Of a stretch of DNA of 64,000 bases, positions 24,984-34,191 are shown one piece after another. The stretch is taken from NCBI RefSeq assembly GCF_022788695.1, contig NZ_CP085154.1, positions 2,418,001 to 2,482,000 on the forward strand, given 5' to 3'. A program made the position numbers and the translations under genes. Every line of letters starts with the position of its first letter. The stretch's first letter is position 1. The notes under the pieces were generated by a model that was not told the origin of the DNA, did no database searches, and saw nothing but the letters and a program-made list of their open reading frames with translations. This stretch comes from Pseudosulfitobacter sp. DSM 107133. Lineage in GTDB: Bacteria > Pseudomonadota > Alphaproteobacteria > Rhodobacterales > Rhodobacteraceae.

Positions 24984-26702
24984 ATGAAACTCAAGACCCT
25001 ATTGCTTGGCGCGGCTGCCAGCGTTGCCTTTGTACCGATGGCAATGGCCGCCGGTCACGAAGGCCCGCAAGGCCGCGATGGCGAGGTGAAAATCCTCTAT
25101 TGGCAAGCGCCCTCGATTCTGAACCCGTTCCTGTCGGGCGGTACCAAGGACATCGAAGCGGCTTCGTTGGTTCTGGAGCCACTGGCACGCTACAATGAAA
25201 CCGGTGAAATGGTGCCCTTCCTTGCTGCCGAAGTGCCCACCGTGGCCAATGGCGGTGTGTCCGAAGACCTGACCACCATCACATGGAAAATCAAGGAAGG
25301 ACTCATCTGGTCGGATGGCACGCCGGTGACATCCGCCGACGTAAAGTTCACCTCGGAATACTGTATGCACCCCGAAGGCGGCTGCGCACAGGCGGCGTTC
25401 TTTGACGGCGTCGAATCCGTCGAAGCGGTGGACGACCTGACCGTCAAGGTCACGTTCAACCAGCCCAAGCCAAACCCCTATGGTCCTTTTGTCGGCGGTC
25501 AGTCCCCGATCATTCAGGCCGCGCAGTTCGCTGACTGCCTGGGTGCCAAGGCGCCCGAATGCACCGAAGCCAACTATAACCCCATTGGCACCGGCCCGTT
25601 CAAGGTTGCGGATTTCAAACCGAACGACGTGATCCAGTACGAAGCCAATGAAAACTACCGTGAAGAAGGCAAACCCGCCTTTGCCAAGGTCACGTTCAAA
25701 GGTGGCGGCGACGCGAACTCGGCCGGTCGTGCGGTTCTGGAAACAGGCGAATTCGACTATGCCTGGAACCTGCAACTGGCACCCGACGTCATCGCCAAGA
25801 TGGAAGCCGCCGGTTACGGCAAGGCTGTCGCCGGTTTTGGCCCGCTGCTTGAGCGGATCGAGATGAACCTGACCAACCCGTCACCCGACCTGCCGCCCGA
25901 AACACGTTCGACCGTGGCAGAACCGCACCCGATTCTGGGCGATGTGAAGGTGCGCAAGGCGCTGTCGATGGCCATCGACCGCGAACTGCTGACCGAAGTG
26001 GGCTATGGCAAGGCCGGTGCGCCGACCTGTAACCTGGTGCCTGCACCTGCGATCTATGCTTCGGACAACACCGACTGTCTGACGCAAGATCTGGAAGGCG
26101 CCAAGGCCCTGCTGGAAGAAGCCGGCTGGACCGACAGCGACGGTGACGGCGTGCGCGAAAAAGACGGCATGAAGCTGTCGCTGCTGTACCAGACATCGAC
26201 CAACGCCGTCCGTCAGGACTTTCAGGCGCTGATCAAGGATTGGTGGAGCCAGATCGGTGTTGAAACCGAACTGCGCAACCTCGATGCTTCGGTGTTCTTT
26301 GGTGGTGACCCCGGTTCGCCCGACACCTTCCAGAAGTTCTATGCCGATGTGGAAATGTATGCCAACACGTTCAACGGCACAGACCCCCAGCAGTATCTGG
26401 CGGCCTACCGTTGCGGCGGCGAACCCAAGCCATCCAGCCAGTGGCAGGGTGAAAACATCAACCGCTTCTGCGATCCGGCCTATGACGCCATGATCGACGA
26501 GCTGGCCCGCACCGGTGATCTGGATGCGCGCAGCGCGCTGGCCAAGAAGATGAACGACATGCTGACCAAGGACACATACACCATCGTGCCGCTGGTCAAC
26601 CGTGCACGGGTTTCGGCACATGCCAATTCCTTGGGCGGTGTTGTGCTGAACGTCTGGGATTCCGAGCTGTGGAATGTCGCAGACTGGTATCGCGTCAAGT
26701 AA
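24984..26702 (+). CDS. Peptide-type ABC transporter substrate-binding protein (SBP family 5)
   Basis: 572 residues from the ATG at 24984, chosen for the AAGGAG site at 24972-24977 and because it begins a clear signal peptide (M-K-L-K-T-L-L-L-G-A-A-A then A-M-A-A). Family 5 features: L-N-P-F-L-S-G-G-T-K-D near residue 44, I-K-E-G-L-I-W-S-D-G-T-P-V-T-S-A-D-V near 107-124, N-P-I-G-T-G-P-F-K near 205, and V-R-K-A-L-S-M-A-I-D-R near 321-331. It captures peptides or related compounds in the periplasm; the ligand is unknown. A strong hairpin after the stop (26719-26742) fits the usual higher expression of binding proteins. Confidence 0.93.
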   Translation: MKLKTLLLGAAASVAFVPMAMAAGHEGPQGRDGEVKILYWQAPSILNPFLSGGTKDIEAASLVLEPLARYNETGEMVPFLAAEVPTVANGGVSEDLTTITWKIKEGLIWSDGTPVTSADVKFTSEYCMHPEGGCAQAAFFDGVESVEAVDDLTVKVTFNQPKPNPYGPFVGGQSPIIQAAQFADCLGAKAPECTEANYNPIGTGPFKVADFKPNDVIQYEANENYREEGKPAFAKVTFKGGGDANSAGRAVLETGEFDYAWNLQLAPDVIAKMEAAGYGKAVAGFGPLLERIEMNLTNPSPDLPPETRSTVAEPHPILGDVKVRKALSMAIDRELLTEVGYGKAGAPTCNLVPAPAIYASDNTDCLTQDLEGAKALLEEAGWTDSDGDGVREKDGMKLSLLYQTSTNAVRQDFQALIKDWWSQIGVETELRNLDASVFFGGDPGSPDTFQKFYADVEMYANTFNGTDPQQYLAAYRCGGEPKPSSQWQGENINRFCDPAYDAMIDELARTGDLDARSALAKKMNDMLTKDTYTIVPLVNRARVSAHANSLGGVVLNVWDSELWNVADWYRVK

Positions 26703-26718
26703 TCAGCCATACTGTTGT

Positions 26719-26742
26719 TGTGTCCCCTTTTCGGGGGACACA
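26719..26742 (+). terminator. Intra-operon hairpin after the binding-protein gene
   Basis: TGTGTCCCC / GGGGACACA with a 6-nt loop, nine perfect pairs, in the 102-bp gap before the permease gene. No T run follows, so it is more likely an mRNA-stabilising or partial-termination hairpin that raises the binding protein over the permeases. Confidence 0.65.
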
Positions 26743-26804
26743 GCCTTCCGGCCCTCGGGACAGGGTCGCAATAAACAAGACTGACGCATAAAGGCGCCAC
26801 ACAC

Positions 26805-27842
26805 ATGATTACCTTTGCAATCCGCCGGTTGATCCTGTCGATCCCGACGCTTTTGTTTATCAGCCTCGTGATCTTTCTTCTGCTGCAACTTGCGCCCGGT
26901 GATCCGATGGCGCAGGTGCCCCTGACGGTGCCGCCGGAAGTCAAAGAGAAAATGCGCATCGCGCTGGGGCTGGGTGAACCGCTGTACGTTCAATACTGGA
27001 AATGGATGGTTCAGTTCTTCTGGGTCGAACCCATGGTCTTTATCGACTGGCTGACCCGCGACAGCACCCTGCTGGGCTGGCTACCCGATACATCGTTCTA
27101 CGATGGCCGTCTGCGTATGCTGTCATGGCAGACACGCGGGCCGGTGATGAACCTGGTGGTGCAATCCATGCCCCAGACGATCTGGGTTGTCGGCATGGCC
27201 TATGTGGTGGGGGTGCTGATCGCGCTGCCCATCGGCATCTATTCGGCCTATCGCCACTATTCGGTCTTTGACCAGACCGGCACATTCATCACCATGATCG
27301 GCTTTTCGATCCCGCCGTTCTTTACCGGCCCCCTGCTGATCGTGATCTTTGCGGTGCAGCTGGGCTGGTTGCCGTCGAACTACAACACCGTCCACGAGGT
27401 CACCAACTGGGAGACATTCGTTTACCAGCTGAAACAGATGGTGCTGCCGGTGATGGTGCTGGCGCTGCAAACCACGGCACAGATCAGCCGTTACATGCGT
27501 TCGGCGATGCTCGACAACCTTGGCCAGGACTATGTGCGCACCGCCCGCGCCAAGGGCCTGCGCGAGGGGGTCGTTGTCATGGTTCACGTTCTGCGCAACT
27601 CGATGATCCCGGTCATCACCGTGATTGCGCTGGGTATCCCCGCGATCTTTGGCGGTGCGATTATTACCGAGAACGTCTTTGGCGTGAACGGCATCGGCTA
27701 TCAGTTGCTGATTGCGCTGTTTGCCAATGACATCCCGACCGTGATGACGCTGACCTTTATCTTTGCCATCCTGATTGTCCTGTTCAACCTGATCGCCGAT
27801 GTCCTTTACGGCGTGCTCGACCCGAGGATCCGCTATGACTGA
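26805..27842 (+). CDS. ABC transporter permease, DppB type
   Basis: 345 residues. The N-terminal helix (I-R-R-L-I-L-S-I-P-T-L-L-F-I-S-L-V-I-F-L-L-L) and following periplasmic loop with L-G-L-G-E-P-L-Y-V-Q-Y are typical of DppB/OppB permeases. About six hydrophobic segments are visible. The ATPase-contact EAA loop reads Y-V-R-T-A-R-A-K-G-L near residues 243-252, and the late G-V-N-G-I-G segment near 297 is also conserved. It is the membrane partner of the DppC-type protein, whose start overlaps its last codons by eight bases. Confidence 0.94.
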   Translation: MITFAIRRLILSIPTLLFISLVIFLLLQLAPGDPMAQVPLTVPPEVKEKMRIALGLGEPLYVQYWKWMVQFFWVEPMVFIDWLTRDSTLLGWLPDTSFYDGRLRMLSWQTRGPVMNLVVQSMPQTIWVVGMAYVVGVLIALPIGIYSAYRHYSVFDQTGTFITMIGFSIPPFFTGPLLIVIFAVQLGWLPSNYNTVHEVTNWETFVYQLKQMVLPVMVLALQTTAQISRYMRSAMLDNLGQDYVRTARAKGLREGVVVMVHVLRNSMIPVITVIALGIPAIFGGAIITENVFGVNGIGYQLLIALFANDIPTVMTLTFIFAILIVLFNLIADVLYGVLDPRIRYD

Positions 27843-28836
27843 CCAACCCCTTGTGTCCGGTCCCGACCCCGAGATTGACGAACAGGCTTACGGCGCGTTG
27901 CAGGACAAGGGCCCCATCGCCCCGCCCCGCAGCCAGTGGCATGACGTCTGGAACCAGTTCAAGCACCACAAAGGTGCGATGTTTGGCGGCGGCTTCTTGA
28001 TCTTTATCACCCTGTTCGTGCTGGTCGGCCCCTATATCTGGACGCTGGATGCGCAAAAGCTGGACATCCGCGCCAAGGATATGCGCCCGGTCTGGACCCT
28101 GATCTGGGACGGCGAGGCCAAGGCCGCCTGGGCGCATCCCTTTGGCACCGACCAGCTGGGCCGTGACCTGCTGGCCAACCTGATCAAGGGCGGGCGCGCG
28201 TCGATGGCCGTGGGCTGGGCCGCGATGATACTGGCGCTGTTTATCGGCACCTTTGTCGGCGTCGTGTCGGGCTATTTCCGCCGCGCCGATTTCTGGCTGA
28301 TGCGCTTTACCGATCTGGTGTTGTCCCTGCCGATCCTGCCGCTTCTGCTGGTGGCCGTGACCCTGTTCCGCCAGCCTCTGCGGGCCAACTTTGGCCCTGA
28401 AACAGGCATGTTCATCCTGATCGTCGGAGTGGTCGGCATCACCTCGTGGATGCAAACGGCGCGGATCGTGCGCGGCGACATTCTGGCGCTGAAGGAACGC
28501 GAGTTCATTCTGGCGGCGCGCTCCATCGGCACCAAGAACTCCAAGATCATCATGCGCCACCTGTTGCCCAACGTGATTTCACCGATCACCGTGTCGGCCA
28601 CGCTGGGACTGGCCACCGCGATCATCACCGAAAGCGCGCTGTCCTTCCTTGGCGTCGGCTTTCCGTCGGACTTTCCCACGTGGGGCAAGCTGCTGGCGGA
28701 TGCGGTGCAGCGGATGGAACAGTACCCCGAACGGGTGATGCTGCCCGGCATCGCGATTTCGCTGACGGTGCTGTCGGTGAACTATCTGGGTGACGGTCTG
28801 CGCGACGCGCTGGACCCGCGCATTCGCGGACGCTGA
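27835..28836 (+). CDS. ABC transporter permease, DppC type
   Basis: 333 residues from the ATG at 27835, inside the end of the DppB-type gene. The N-terminal soluble part is followed by helix F-L-I-F-I-T-L-F-V-L-V-G-P-Y, then the family segment H-P-F-G-T-D-Q-L-G-R-D-L near 100-111 and the EAA loop F-I-L-A-A-R-S-I-G-T near 222-231. The C-terminal P-T-W-G-K-L-L and G-D-G-L-R-D-A-L-D-P-R segments are typical of DppC/OppC. It ends the rightward operon and is followed by a strong terminator at 28856-28889. Confidence 0.94.
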   Translation: MTDQPLVSGPDPEIDEQAYGALQDKGPIAPPRSQWHDVWNQFKHHKGAMFGGGFLIFITLFVLVGPYIWTLDAQKLDIRAKDMRPVWTLIWDGEAKAAWAHPFGTDQLGRDLLANLIKGGRASMAVGWAAMILALFIGTFVGVVSGYFRRADFWLMRFTDLVLSLPILPLLLVAVTLFRQPLRANFGPETGMFILIVGVVGITSWMQTARIVRGDILALKEREFILAARSIGTKNSKIIMRHLLPNVISPITVSATLGLATAIITESALSFLGVGFPSDFPTWGKLLADAVQRMEQYPERVMLPGIAISLTVLSVNYLGDGLRDALDPRIRGR

Positions 28837-28855
28837 GCGATAGCAGCTACGAGAA

Positions 28856-28889
28856 AAGACAGGCGGTCCTTTTGGGGGCCGCCTGTCTT
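28856..28889 (+). terminator. Rho-independent terminator-like hairpin after the permease operon
   Basis: AAGACAGGCGG (28856-28866) pairs with CCGCCTGTCTT (28879-28889), eleven perfect pairs with a 12-nt loop. An outer CGATAG / CTATCG pair (28838-28843, 28890-28895) flanks it. It lies between the rightward DppC-type gene and the end of the leftward DUF3422 gene, so it can serve both. Confidence 0.85.
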
Positions 28890-28908
28890 CTATCGAGGTA
28901 ACGCCCGC

Positions 28909-30186
28909 CTATTCCACATGCCGCTTGATCCGGTGCAGCATCAACCACACCGCCCCGATCACCGGCAGGGTCACCGCGGCGGTCATCATGCCCTTGCTGA
29001 TGTCCAGATGTGCCGCAAGCGGATACAAAAGATAGCCCGCCAGCGACACCGCGTAATAGCTGACCGCGACCACCGACAGCCCCTCGACCGTGCGCTGCAA
29101 GCGCAGTTGCAGGTCCGAGCGGCGGTCCATGCTGGCCAGAATCGCCTGGTTCTGGGCAGAACGCTCCACATCGACCTGCGTACGCAACAGTTCCGAGGCG
29201 CGAATGGCGCGGCCTGACATGGCGTGCAGACGTGCTTCGGTTGCCTTGACGGTACGCATCGCCGGTTCGTAGCGGCGCATCATGAATTCGGCAAAGCTTT
29301 GTCGGCCCAGAAACCGCGCCTCGCGCAGCACAGCGATGCGTTCTGCCACAAGCGCCGTATAGGCCCCCGTCGCGGCAAAGCGATAGGCCGACCGCGCGCC
29401 CTGCTGTTCGAGTGCAACCGAGACACCCAGCAGCGCATGCAGGGTCTCCTCGGCGCGCGCATCCGCGCTGCGCATGGTCTCGGTCAGGTCGTTCAGCTGC
29501 CTGTCCAGCGTGTTCAACGGCCCCGCCATTTCACGGGTCTTGGCAAAGCCCAGAAGCGACATGGATTTATAGGTCTCGATCTCGCACAGCCGCTGCACGA
29601 TCCGCCCCACCCGTCCGGGCCCTGTGGTGTCGCTGACATAGACGGCAAAGCGCAGGTGCCCCGCGGGATCAATGCGAAAATCCGATGCGATGACCGCCGA
29701 GCCGTCCAGCACATCCGCCACCGCGATGCTTTCGGCCACCAGCCACGAGTCCAGCTCGGGCAGTATCTGTTTGTCATCTGCCGGGCGCGGCATCACCCGG
29801 AACAAAGCCGAGGTGATGCGCACACCTGACATGGCCTCTTGCCAATGCTGCGGGAACACCTCGAACTCGGCAGGGTCAAAGGCGCGCGCGCTCAGCCCCG
29901 GCAGGAACACCGTGTAGGTGACAAATTCCGTATGCTGTTCCCACTTGATCGTATATTTGCCCATCGGACCAAAGTAATGGGTCGCCCCCGCGTCCGGGCG
30001 TGGCGCGCCATAATGATCCAGCAAGGCCGTCAATTGGGCCAGGGCGGCAGCACGGTCGGCTTCGTCGGGGCGGTGCTTGATCGCCAGATAGGCGGCCATG
30101 GCCGGCGCATTCAGCACCGGAAAGGGGCGCGCATGCAATTCCGACGTCAGGCGATGGCGCAAGGGGTGGTCGATCACTGGTGGCAT
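28909..30186 (-). CDS. DUF3422 membrane-anchored protein
   Basis: 425 residues from the ATG at 30186, preceded by AGGGCCGG. A TTG further upstream extends the frame by 18 codons and is less likely. DUF3422 features: H-P-L-R-H-R-L-T-S-E-L-H-A-R-P-F-P near the start, K-W-E-Q-H-T-E-F near 81-88, and a long helical, likely coiled-coil middle part (about 200-370). Two C-terminal transmembrane helices (about 375-397 and 402-420) end in a basic tail. The family is conserved in Alpha- and Betaproteobacteria without a known function. It is transcribed alone here, leftward. Confidence 0.85.
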   Translation of the reverse strand: MPPVIDHPLRHRLTSELHARPFPVLNAPAMAAYLAIKHRPDEADRAAALAQLTALLDHYGAPRPDAGATHYFGPMGKYTIKWEQHTEFVTYTVFLPGLSARAFDPAEFEVFPQHWQEAMSGVRITSALFRVMPRPADDKQILPELDSWLVAESIAVADVLDGSAVIASDFRIDPAGHLRFAVYVSDTTGPGRVGRIVQRLCEIETYKSMSLLGFAKTREMAGPLNTLDRQLNDLTETMRSADARAEETLHALLGVSVALEQQGARSAYRFAATGAYTALVAERIAVLREARFLGRQSFAEFMMRRYEPAMRTVKATEARLHAMSGRAIRASELLRTQVDVERSAQNQAILASMDRRSDLQLRLQRTVEGLSVVAVSYYAVSLAGYLLYPLAAHLDISKGMMTAAVTLPVIGAVWLMLHRIKRHVE

Positions 30187-30331
30187 GGTCCGGCCCTGTT
30201 GGTGTGTGCTGGCAGAAACCTGTAACGGAGCAAAACCCAAAAAGATAGCAAAAATGTAGCAATATCAATCCATTACAGAATACAACTGTATACCGAACCC
30301 CGATCACCCCCCCCGCCCGATCCGCCAAACA

Positions 30332-30361
30332 AAAAGGCAGGCCACGATGGGCCTGCCTTTT
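30332..30361 (-). terminator. Rho-independent terminator of pntAB
   Basis: AAAAGGCAGGCC (30332-30343) pairs with GGCCTGCCTTTT (30350-30361), twelve pairs with a 6-nt loop. Read leftward it ends in a run of five T. It lies about 20 bp past the pntB stop. Confidence 0.9.
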
Positions 30362-30381
30362 CACGTTGATTTTCAGTGGGT

Positions 30382-31818
30382 TCAGTCGATCATCGGCAGC
30401 AGTTTGTCGATCGACGCCTTGGCATCGCCGTAGAACATGCGCGTGTTCTCTTTGAAGAACAGCGGGTTCTCGATGCCCGAATAGCCGGTGCCCTGACCGC
30501 GTTTGCTGACGAACACCTGCTTGGCTTTCCAGCACTCCAGAACCGGCATCCCGGCGATGGGGCTGTTGGGATCGTCCTGTGCGGCAGGGTTCACGATGTC
30601 GTTCGAGCCGATCACGATGGCGACGTCCGTATCGGGGAAGTCTTCGTTGATCTCGTCCATCTCCAGCACGATGTCATAGGGTACTTTGGCCTCGGCCAGC
30701 AGCACGTTCATGTGGCCCGGCAGACGCCCCGCAACGGGGTGGATGGCAAAGCGCACGGTCTTGCCTGCCGCACGCAGCTTGCGCGTCAGCTCGGCCACAC
30801 CCTGCTGCGCCTGCGCTACGGCCATGCCGTAACCGGGGATGATGACGATGCTGTCGGCCTCGTTCAGGGCTGCGGCCACGCCGTCCGCCTCGATCGCGAC
30901 CTGTTCGCCCTCGACCTCCATCTGCGGACCGGTGGTGCCGCCAAAGCCGCCCAGGATCACGCTGACAAAGGAACGGTTCATCGCCTTGCACATGATGTAA
31001 CTCAGGATCGCACCGGACGAGCCAACCAGCGCACCCACCACGATCAGCAGGTCGTTGCCCAGACTGAAACCGATGGCCGCCGCCGCCCAGCCGGAATAGC
31101 TGTTCAGCATCGACACCACCACGGGCATATCCGCACCGCCGATACCCATGATCAGGTGATAGCCGATGAACAGCGCCGCCAGCGTCATCAGGATCAGGGG
31201 CAGGAAGCCGCCCGTGCTGACGTACCAGATCAGACAGACCAGCGACAGGCCCGCCGCCGAGGCGTTCAGCACATGACCGCCCGGCAGTTTGGTCGCCTTC
31301 GAATTCACCCGCCCTGCCAGCTTGCCATAGGCAATGACCGACCCGGTAAAGGTGACCGCACCGATAAAGATGCCCAGAAACAGCTCAACCTGTAGAATGT
31401 TGATCTCGACCGCTTCTTTCTTGGCAATCAGCTGGCCGAAATTGCCCAGTTCCTTGACCGTGCCGTCAGCGATGGCCGCCGCGACATTGCCAATCTGGAA
31501 ATGCGCGACAAAGCCGACAAAGACCGCCGCCAGACCGACCAGCGAGTGCATGGCCGCCACCAGTTCGGGCATCTGCGTCATCTGCACCCGTGTCGCCAGT
31601 TGATAGCCGATGACCCCGCCAGCCGCGATCAGCACGATTGAAAGCCACCAGAAACCGGTGCCCGGCCCGATCAGCGTGGCAAAGACCGCCAGCGCCATAC
31701 CGGCAATGCCGTACCACACCGCGCGCTTGGCGCTTTCCTGTCCCGACAAACCGCCAAGGCTGAGGATGAAGAGGATGGCTGCGACCACATAGGCCGCTGT
31801 CGTAAATCCAAAATCCAT
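30382..31818 (-). CDS. pntB: NAD(P) transhydrogenase subunit beta
   Basis: 478 residues. The beta subunit of the proton-translocating, Re/Si-specific transhydrogenase, which uses the proton gradient to make NADPH from NADH. The N-terminal two thirds has about eight or nine hydrophobic helices that form the proton channel. The C-terminal NADP-binding domain III shows [12 protein letters not shown] near residues 325-337 and [15 protein letters not shown] near 360-375, then [11 protein letters not shown] near 410. It follows pntA by 13 bp and ends at a strong terminator. Confidence 0.97.
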   Translation of the reverse strand: MDFGFTTAAYVVAAILFILSLGGLSGQESAKRAVWYGIAGMALAVFATLIGPGTGFWWLSIVLIAAGGVIGYQLATRVQMTQMPELVAAMHSLVGLAAVFVGFVAHFQIGNVAAAIADGTVKELGNFGQLIAKKEAVEINILQVELFLGIFIGAVTFTGSVIAYGKLAGRVNSKATKLPGGHVLNASAAGLSLVCLIWYVSTGGFLPLILMTLAALFIGYHLIMGIGGADMPVVVSMLNSYSGWAAAAIGFSLGNDLLIVVGALVGSSGAILSYIMCKAMNRSFVSVILGGFGGTTGPQMEVEGEQVAIEADGVAAALNEADSIVIIPGYGMAVAQAQQGVAELTRKLRAAGKTVRFAIHPVAGRLPGHMNVLLAEAKVPYDIVLEMDEINEDFPDTDVAIVIGSNDIVNPAAQDDPNSPIAGMPVLECWKAKQVFVSKRGQGTGYSGIENPLFFKENTRMFYGDAKASIDKLLPMID

Positions 31819-31831
31819 TGTCTAAGCCCCT

Positions 31832-33406
31832 TTAAGATTTCTGGAACATGGCGAGCATACGCCGTGTCACAAGGAAGCCGCCAAAGATGTTGATACCGGT
31901 CATAAAGACCGACACCGCTGCCAGAACGACCACAAGGAACGACCCCGACCCGATCTGCACCAAGGCACCCAGAATGATGATCGACGAAATCGCGTTGGTC
32001 ACGGCCATCAGCGGCGTGTGCAGGCTGTGCGCCACGCCCCAGATCACCTGGAACCCGACAAAGACCGACAGGACAAACACGATAAAGTGCTGCATGAAGC
32101 TGGCAGGTGCCACAAGGCCCACACCCAGCAGCAGCACCGCACCAACCACCAGCAAGGTCACCTGGCTTTTGGTCTGCGCCTTGAACGCCGCGATTTCGGC
32201 GGCGCGTTTTTCTTCCGGCGTCAGTTCCTTGACCGCTTCCTTTTTGGGTGCTGCGGCAATCGCGGCAATCTTGGGGGGCGGTGGCGGAAAGGTGACTTCC
32301 TTGGCGTGGGTCACGGTGGCACCGCGAATCACGTCATCTTCCATGTTGTGATTGATAACGCCGTCTTTTTCCGGCGTCAGGTCCGTCATCATATGGCGGA
32401 TATTGGTCGCATACAGCGTCGATGCCTGTGTCGCCATCCGGCTGGGGAAATCTGTGTAACCGATGATGGTCACGCCGTTTTCAGTGACGATTTTCTCGTC
32501 CTTGACGGTCAGCTTGCAGTTGCCGCCCTTTTCCGCTGCAAGGTCCACGATGACCGAGCCCGATTTCATGGCCTTGACCATGTCTTCGGTCCACAGTTCG
32601 GGGGCTTCGCGGTTGGGGATCAGCGCCGTGGTAATGACGATGTCCATTTCGGGGGCCAGCTCGCGGAACTTGGCCAGCTGCGCCTCGCGGAATTCGGGGC
32701 TGGAAACGGATGCATACCCGCCCGAAGCCGAGCCATCCTGCTGTTCTTCCTCGAAATCGAGGTAGACGAACTCGGCGCCCATGGATTCGATCTGTTCGGC
32801 CACTTCGGGGCGCACGTCAAAAGCGTAGGTGATCGCGCCCAGCGACGTGGATGTGCCCACAGCCGCCAGACCGGCCACACCGGCACCCACCACCAGAACC
32901 TTGGCAGGGGGCACCTTGCCCGCTGCCGTGATCTGGCCGGTGAAGAAACGGCCAAAGTTGTTGCCCGCCTCGATCACCGCACGGTAACCCGCGATGTTGG
33001 CCATCGACGACAGCGCGTCCATCTTCTGCGCGCGGCTGATGCGCGGAACCATATCCATGGCAACAACTGTGCTGCCTTTTTTGGCAGCCGTTTCAAGCAG
33101 TTCAGAATTTGCACCGGGGTTGATAAACGAAATCAGCGTTTGCCCGTCGCGCAGGCGCTTGGCCTCGACCTCTTCGGGCGCGCGCACTTTGGCAACGACA
33201 TCCGATGCTTTCCACAATGCGGCGGCTGTCTTGGCAATCTCGACGCCTGCGGCCGCATAGTCGGCATCGCTAAAGCCGGCTTCGGCCCCTGCACCCGTTT
33301 CAACAATGCACTCATGCCCGAGTTTTTGCAGCATCAACGCACTGTCGGGCGTCATTGCCACCCGGCGTTCGCCTTTGAATATTTCCTTCGGTGTTCCGAT
33401 TTTCAC
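31832..33406 (-). CDS. pntA: NAD(P) transhydrogenase subunit alpha
   Basis: 524 residues from a GTG at 33406, chosen because the protein then starts K-I-G-T-P-K-E, the family start, and because a GGGGGG ribosome site lies at 33413-33418. Two upstream ATG codons would add 8 or 18 unrelated residues. The N-terminal part (about 1-380) is the alanine-dehydrogenase-like NAD(H)-binding domain I with R-V-A-M-T-P-D near 15-21 and V-V-G-A-G-V-A-G-L-A near 170-179. After a charged Lys/Glu/Ala-rich linker, three to four C-terminal helices form the membrane part. Alpha and beta together make the enzyme. Confidence 0.96.
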   Translation of the reverse strand: MKIGTPKEIFKGERRVAMTPDSALMLQKLGHECIVETGAGAEAGFSDADYAAAGVEIAKTAAALWKASDVVAKVRAPEEVEAKRLRDGQTLISFINPGANSELLETAAKKGSTVVAMDMVPRISRAQKMDALSSMANIAGYRAVIEAGNNFGRFFTGQITAAGKVPPAKVLVVGAGVAGLAAVGTSTSLGAITYAFDVRPEVAEQIESMGAEFVYLDFEEEQQDGSASGGYASVSSPEFREAQLAKFRELAPEMDIVITTALIPNREAPELWTEDMVKAMKSGSVIVDLAAEKGGNCKLTVKDEKIVTENGVTIIGYTDFPSRMATQASTLYATNIRHMMTDLTPEKDGVINHNMEDDVIRGATVTHAKEVTFPPPPPKIAAIAAAPKKEAVKELTPEEKRAAEIAAFKAQTKSQVTLLVVGAVLLLGVGLVAPASFMQHFIVFVLSVFVGFQVIWGVAHSLHTPLMAVTNAISSIIILGALVQIGSGSFLVVVLAAVSVFMTGINIFGGFLVTRRMLAMFQKS

Positions 33407-33532
33407 CGCGCACCCCCCGTTTGATTCCATATCCGCCGCCCTGGCGGCGGTTAACGACATATTGACTAGCCTGCGACGCCCCTAGATACAAGCAGCGACG
33501 CTGCGATGCAGAGCAATTAATGCAAAGAAATC

Positions 33533-33606
33533 CATGAAGATGCGCATCTTTCATGCGCGCGCATGGTCCCGCGCCGGTCTGGCGCCTCTGTCGACCTGCG
33601 CCAGAC
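33533..33606. repeat. Cluster of three palindromes upstream of the RAYT-like gene
   Basis: AAGATGCGCATCTT (33537-33550) is a perfect 14-bp palindrome. CATGCGCGCGCATG (33552-33565) is a second one. GTCTGGCGC / GCGCCAGAC (33577-33585, 33598-33606) is a 9-bp inverted repeat with a 12-nt loop. All lie in the 265-bp gap between the pntA start and the RAYT-like gene. REP-like palindromes next to RAYT genes are a known pattern; that these are such sites is inference. Confidence 0.6.
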
Positions 33607-33671
33607 GCAGGAATATCCCGTCTTTGGGTGGATTCACGCGTTGTTAACTGTGCCGTACATAGGCTTGCAGG

Positions 33672-34178
33672 ATGATTGATCCCGCACGCCCATTGCCCGC
33701 CACGGGCACCTGTTTTTTCACAGTTCGCCTGCAAGACTGCCGGTCCGACCTGCTGGTGCGCAGGATCGGGCGCTTGCGACAAGCCACGCGGATTGCCCTG
33801 AATGCCCACCCGTTTCGCATCGACGACATTGTCGTGTTGCCAAACGCGATCCACACCATCTGGACAATGCCACCCGCAGACACCGATGTGTCGCGCCGCT
33901 GGGGCCTGCTGAAGGCTTATTTTTCACGCGGCGTTGCACCGCCTGCACATCGCCACCCTGCCGCAATACGCAGCAACGACAAGGGGATATGGCAGCGCCG
34001 GTTCTGGTCGCATCCGCTGTCGAACACCGAAGACATCGCAACCCATCGCAACCTGATCTATAGCGCACCGGTACAGGCAGGGCTTGTTGATGATCCGCGC
34101 CAGTGGCCACACACATCGTTGCACCGCGCTTTGAAGGCAGGCACATGGACCCTGCCCCGGCAGGTGTCAGCGGCTTGA
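33672..34178 (+). CDS. RAYT-like (REP-associated tyrosine transposase) protein with altered catalytic motifs
   Basis: 168 residues. The overall pattern matches the IS200/Y1 transposase relatives that associate with REP palindromes: a basic start, the V-L-P-N-A-I-H-T-I-W-T-M-P strand (about 55-67), G-I-W-Q-R-R-F-W-S-H near 105-114, and H-R-N-L-I-Y-S-A-P-V-Q-A-G-L-V near 125-139. The expected H-x-H metal motif reads A-I-H (Ala59, His61), and the expected catalytic Tyr position is Leu128, with Tyr130 two residues later. The frame is open throughout, so it looks kept but probably unable to cut DNA in the usual way. It stands alone between pntA and the C26 hydrolase gene. Confidence 0.7.
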   Translation: MIDPARPLPATGTCFFTVRLQDCRSDLLVRRIGRLRQATRIALNAHPFRIDDIVVLPNAIHTIWTMPPADTDVSRRWGLLKAYFSRGVAPPAHRHPAAIRSNDKGIWQRRFWSHPLSNTEDIATHRNLIYSAPVQAGLVDDPRQWPHTSLHRALKAGTWTLPRQVSAA

Positions 34179-34191
34179 AATGGCATAGGGG

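Noticed and set aside
33719..34146. Antisense frames over the RAYT-like gene
   Set aside because: The rightward frame matches the RAYT layout including W-Q-R-R-F-W, while the antisense frames have no family-like sequence.
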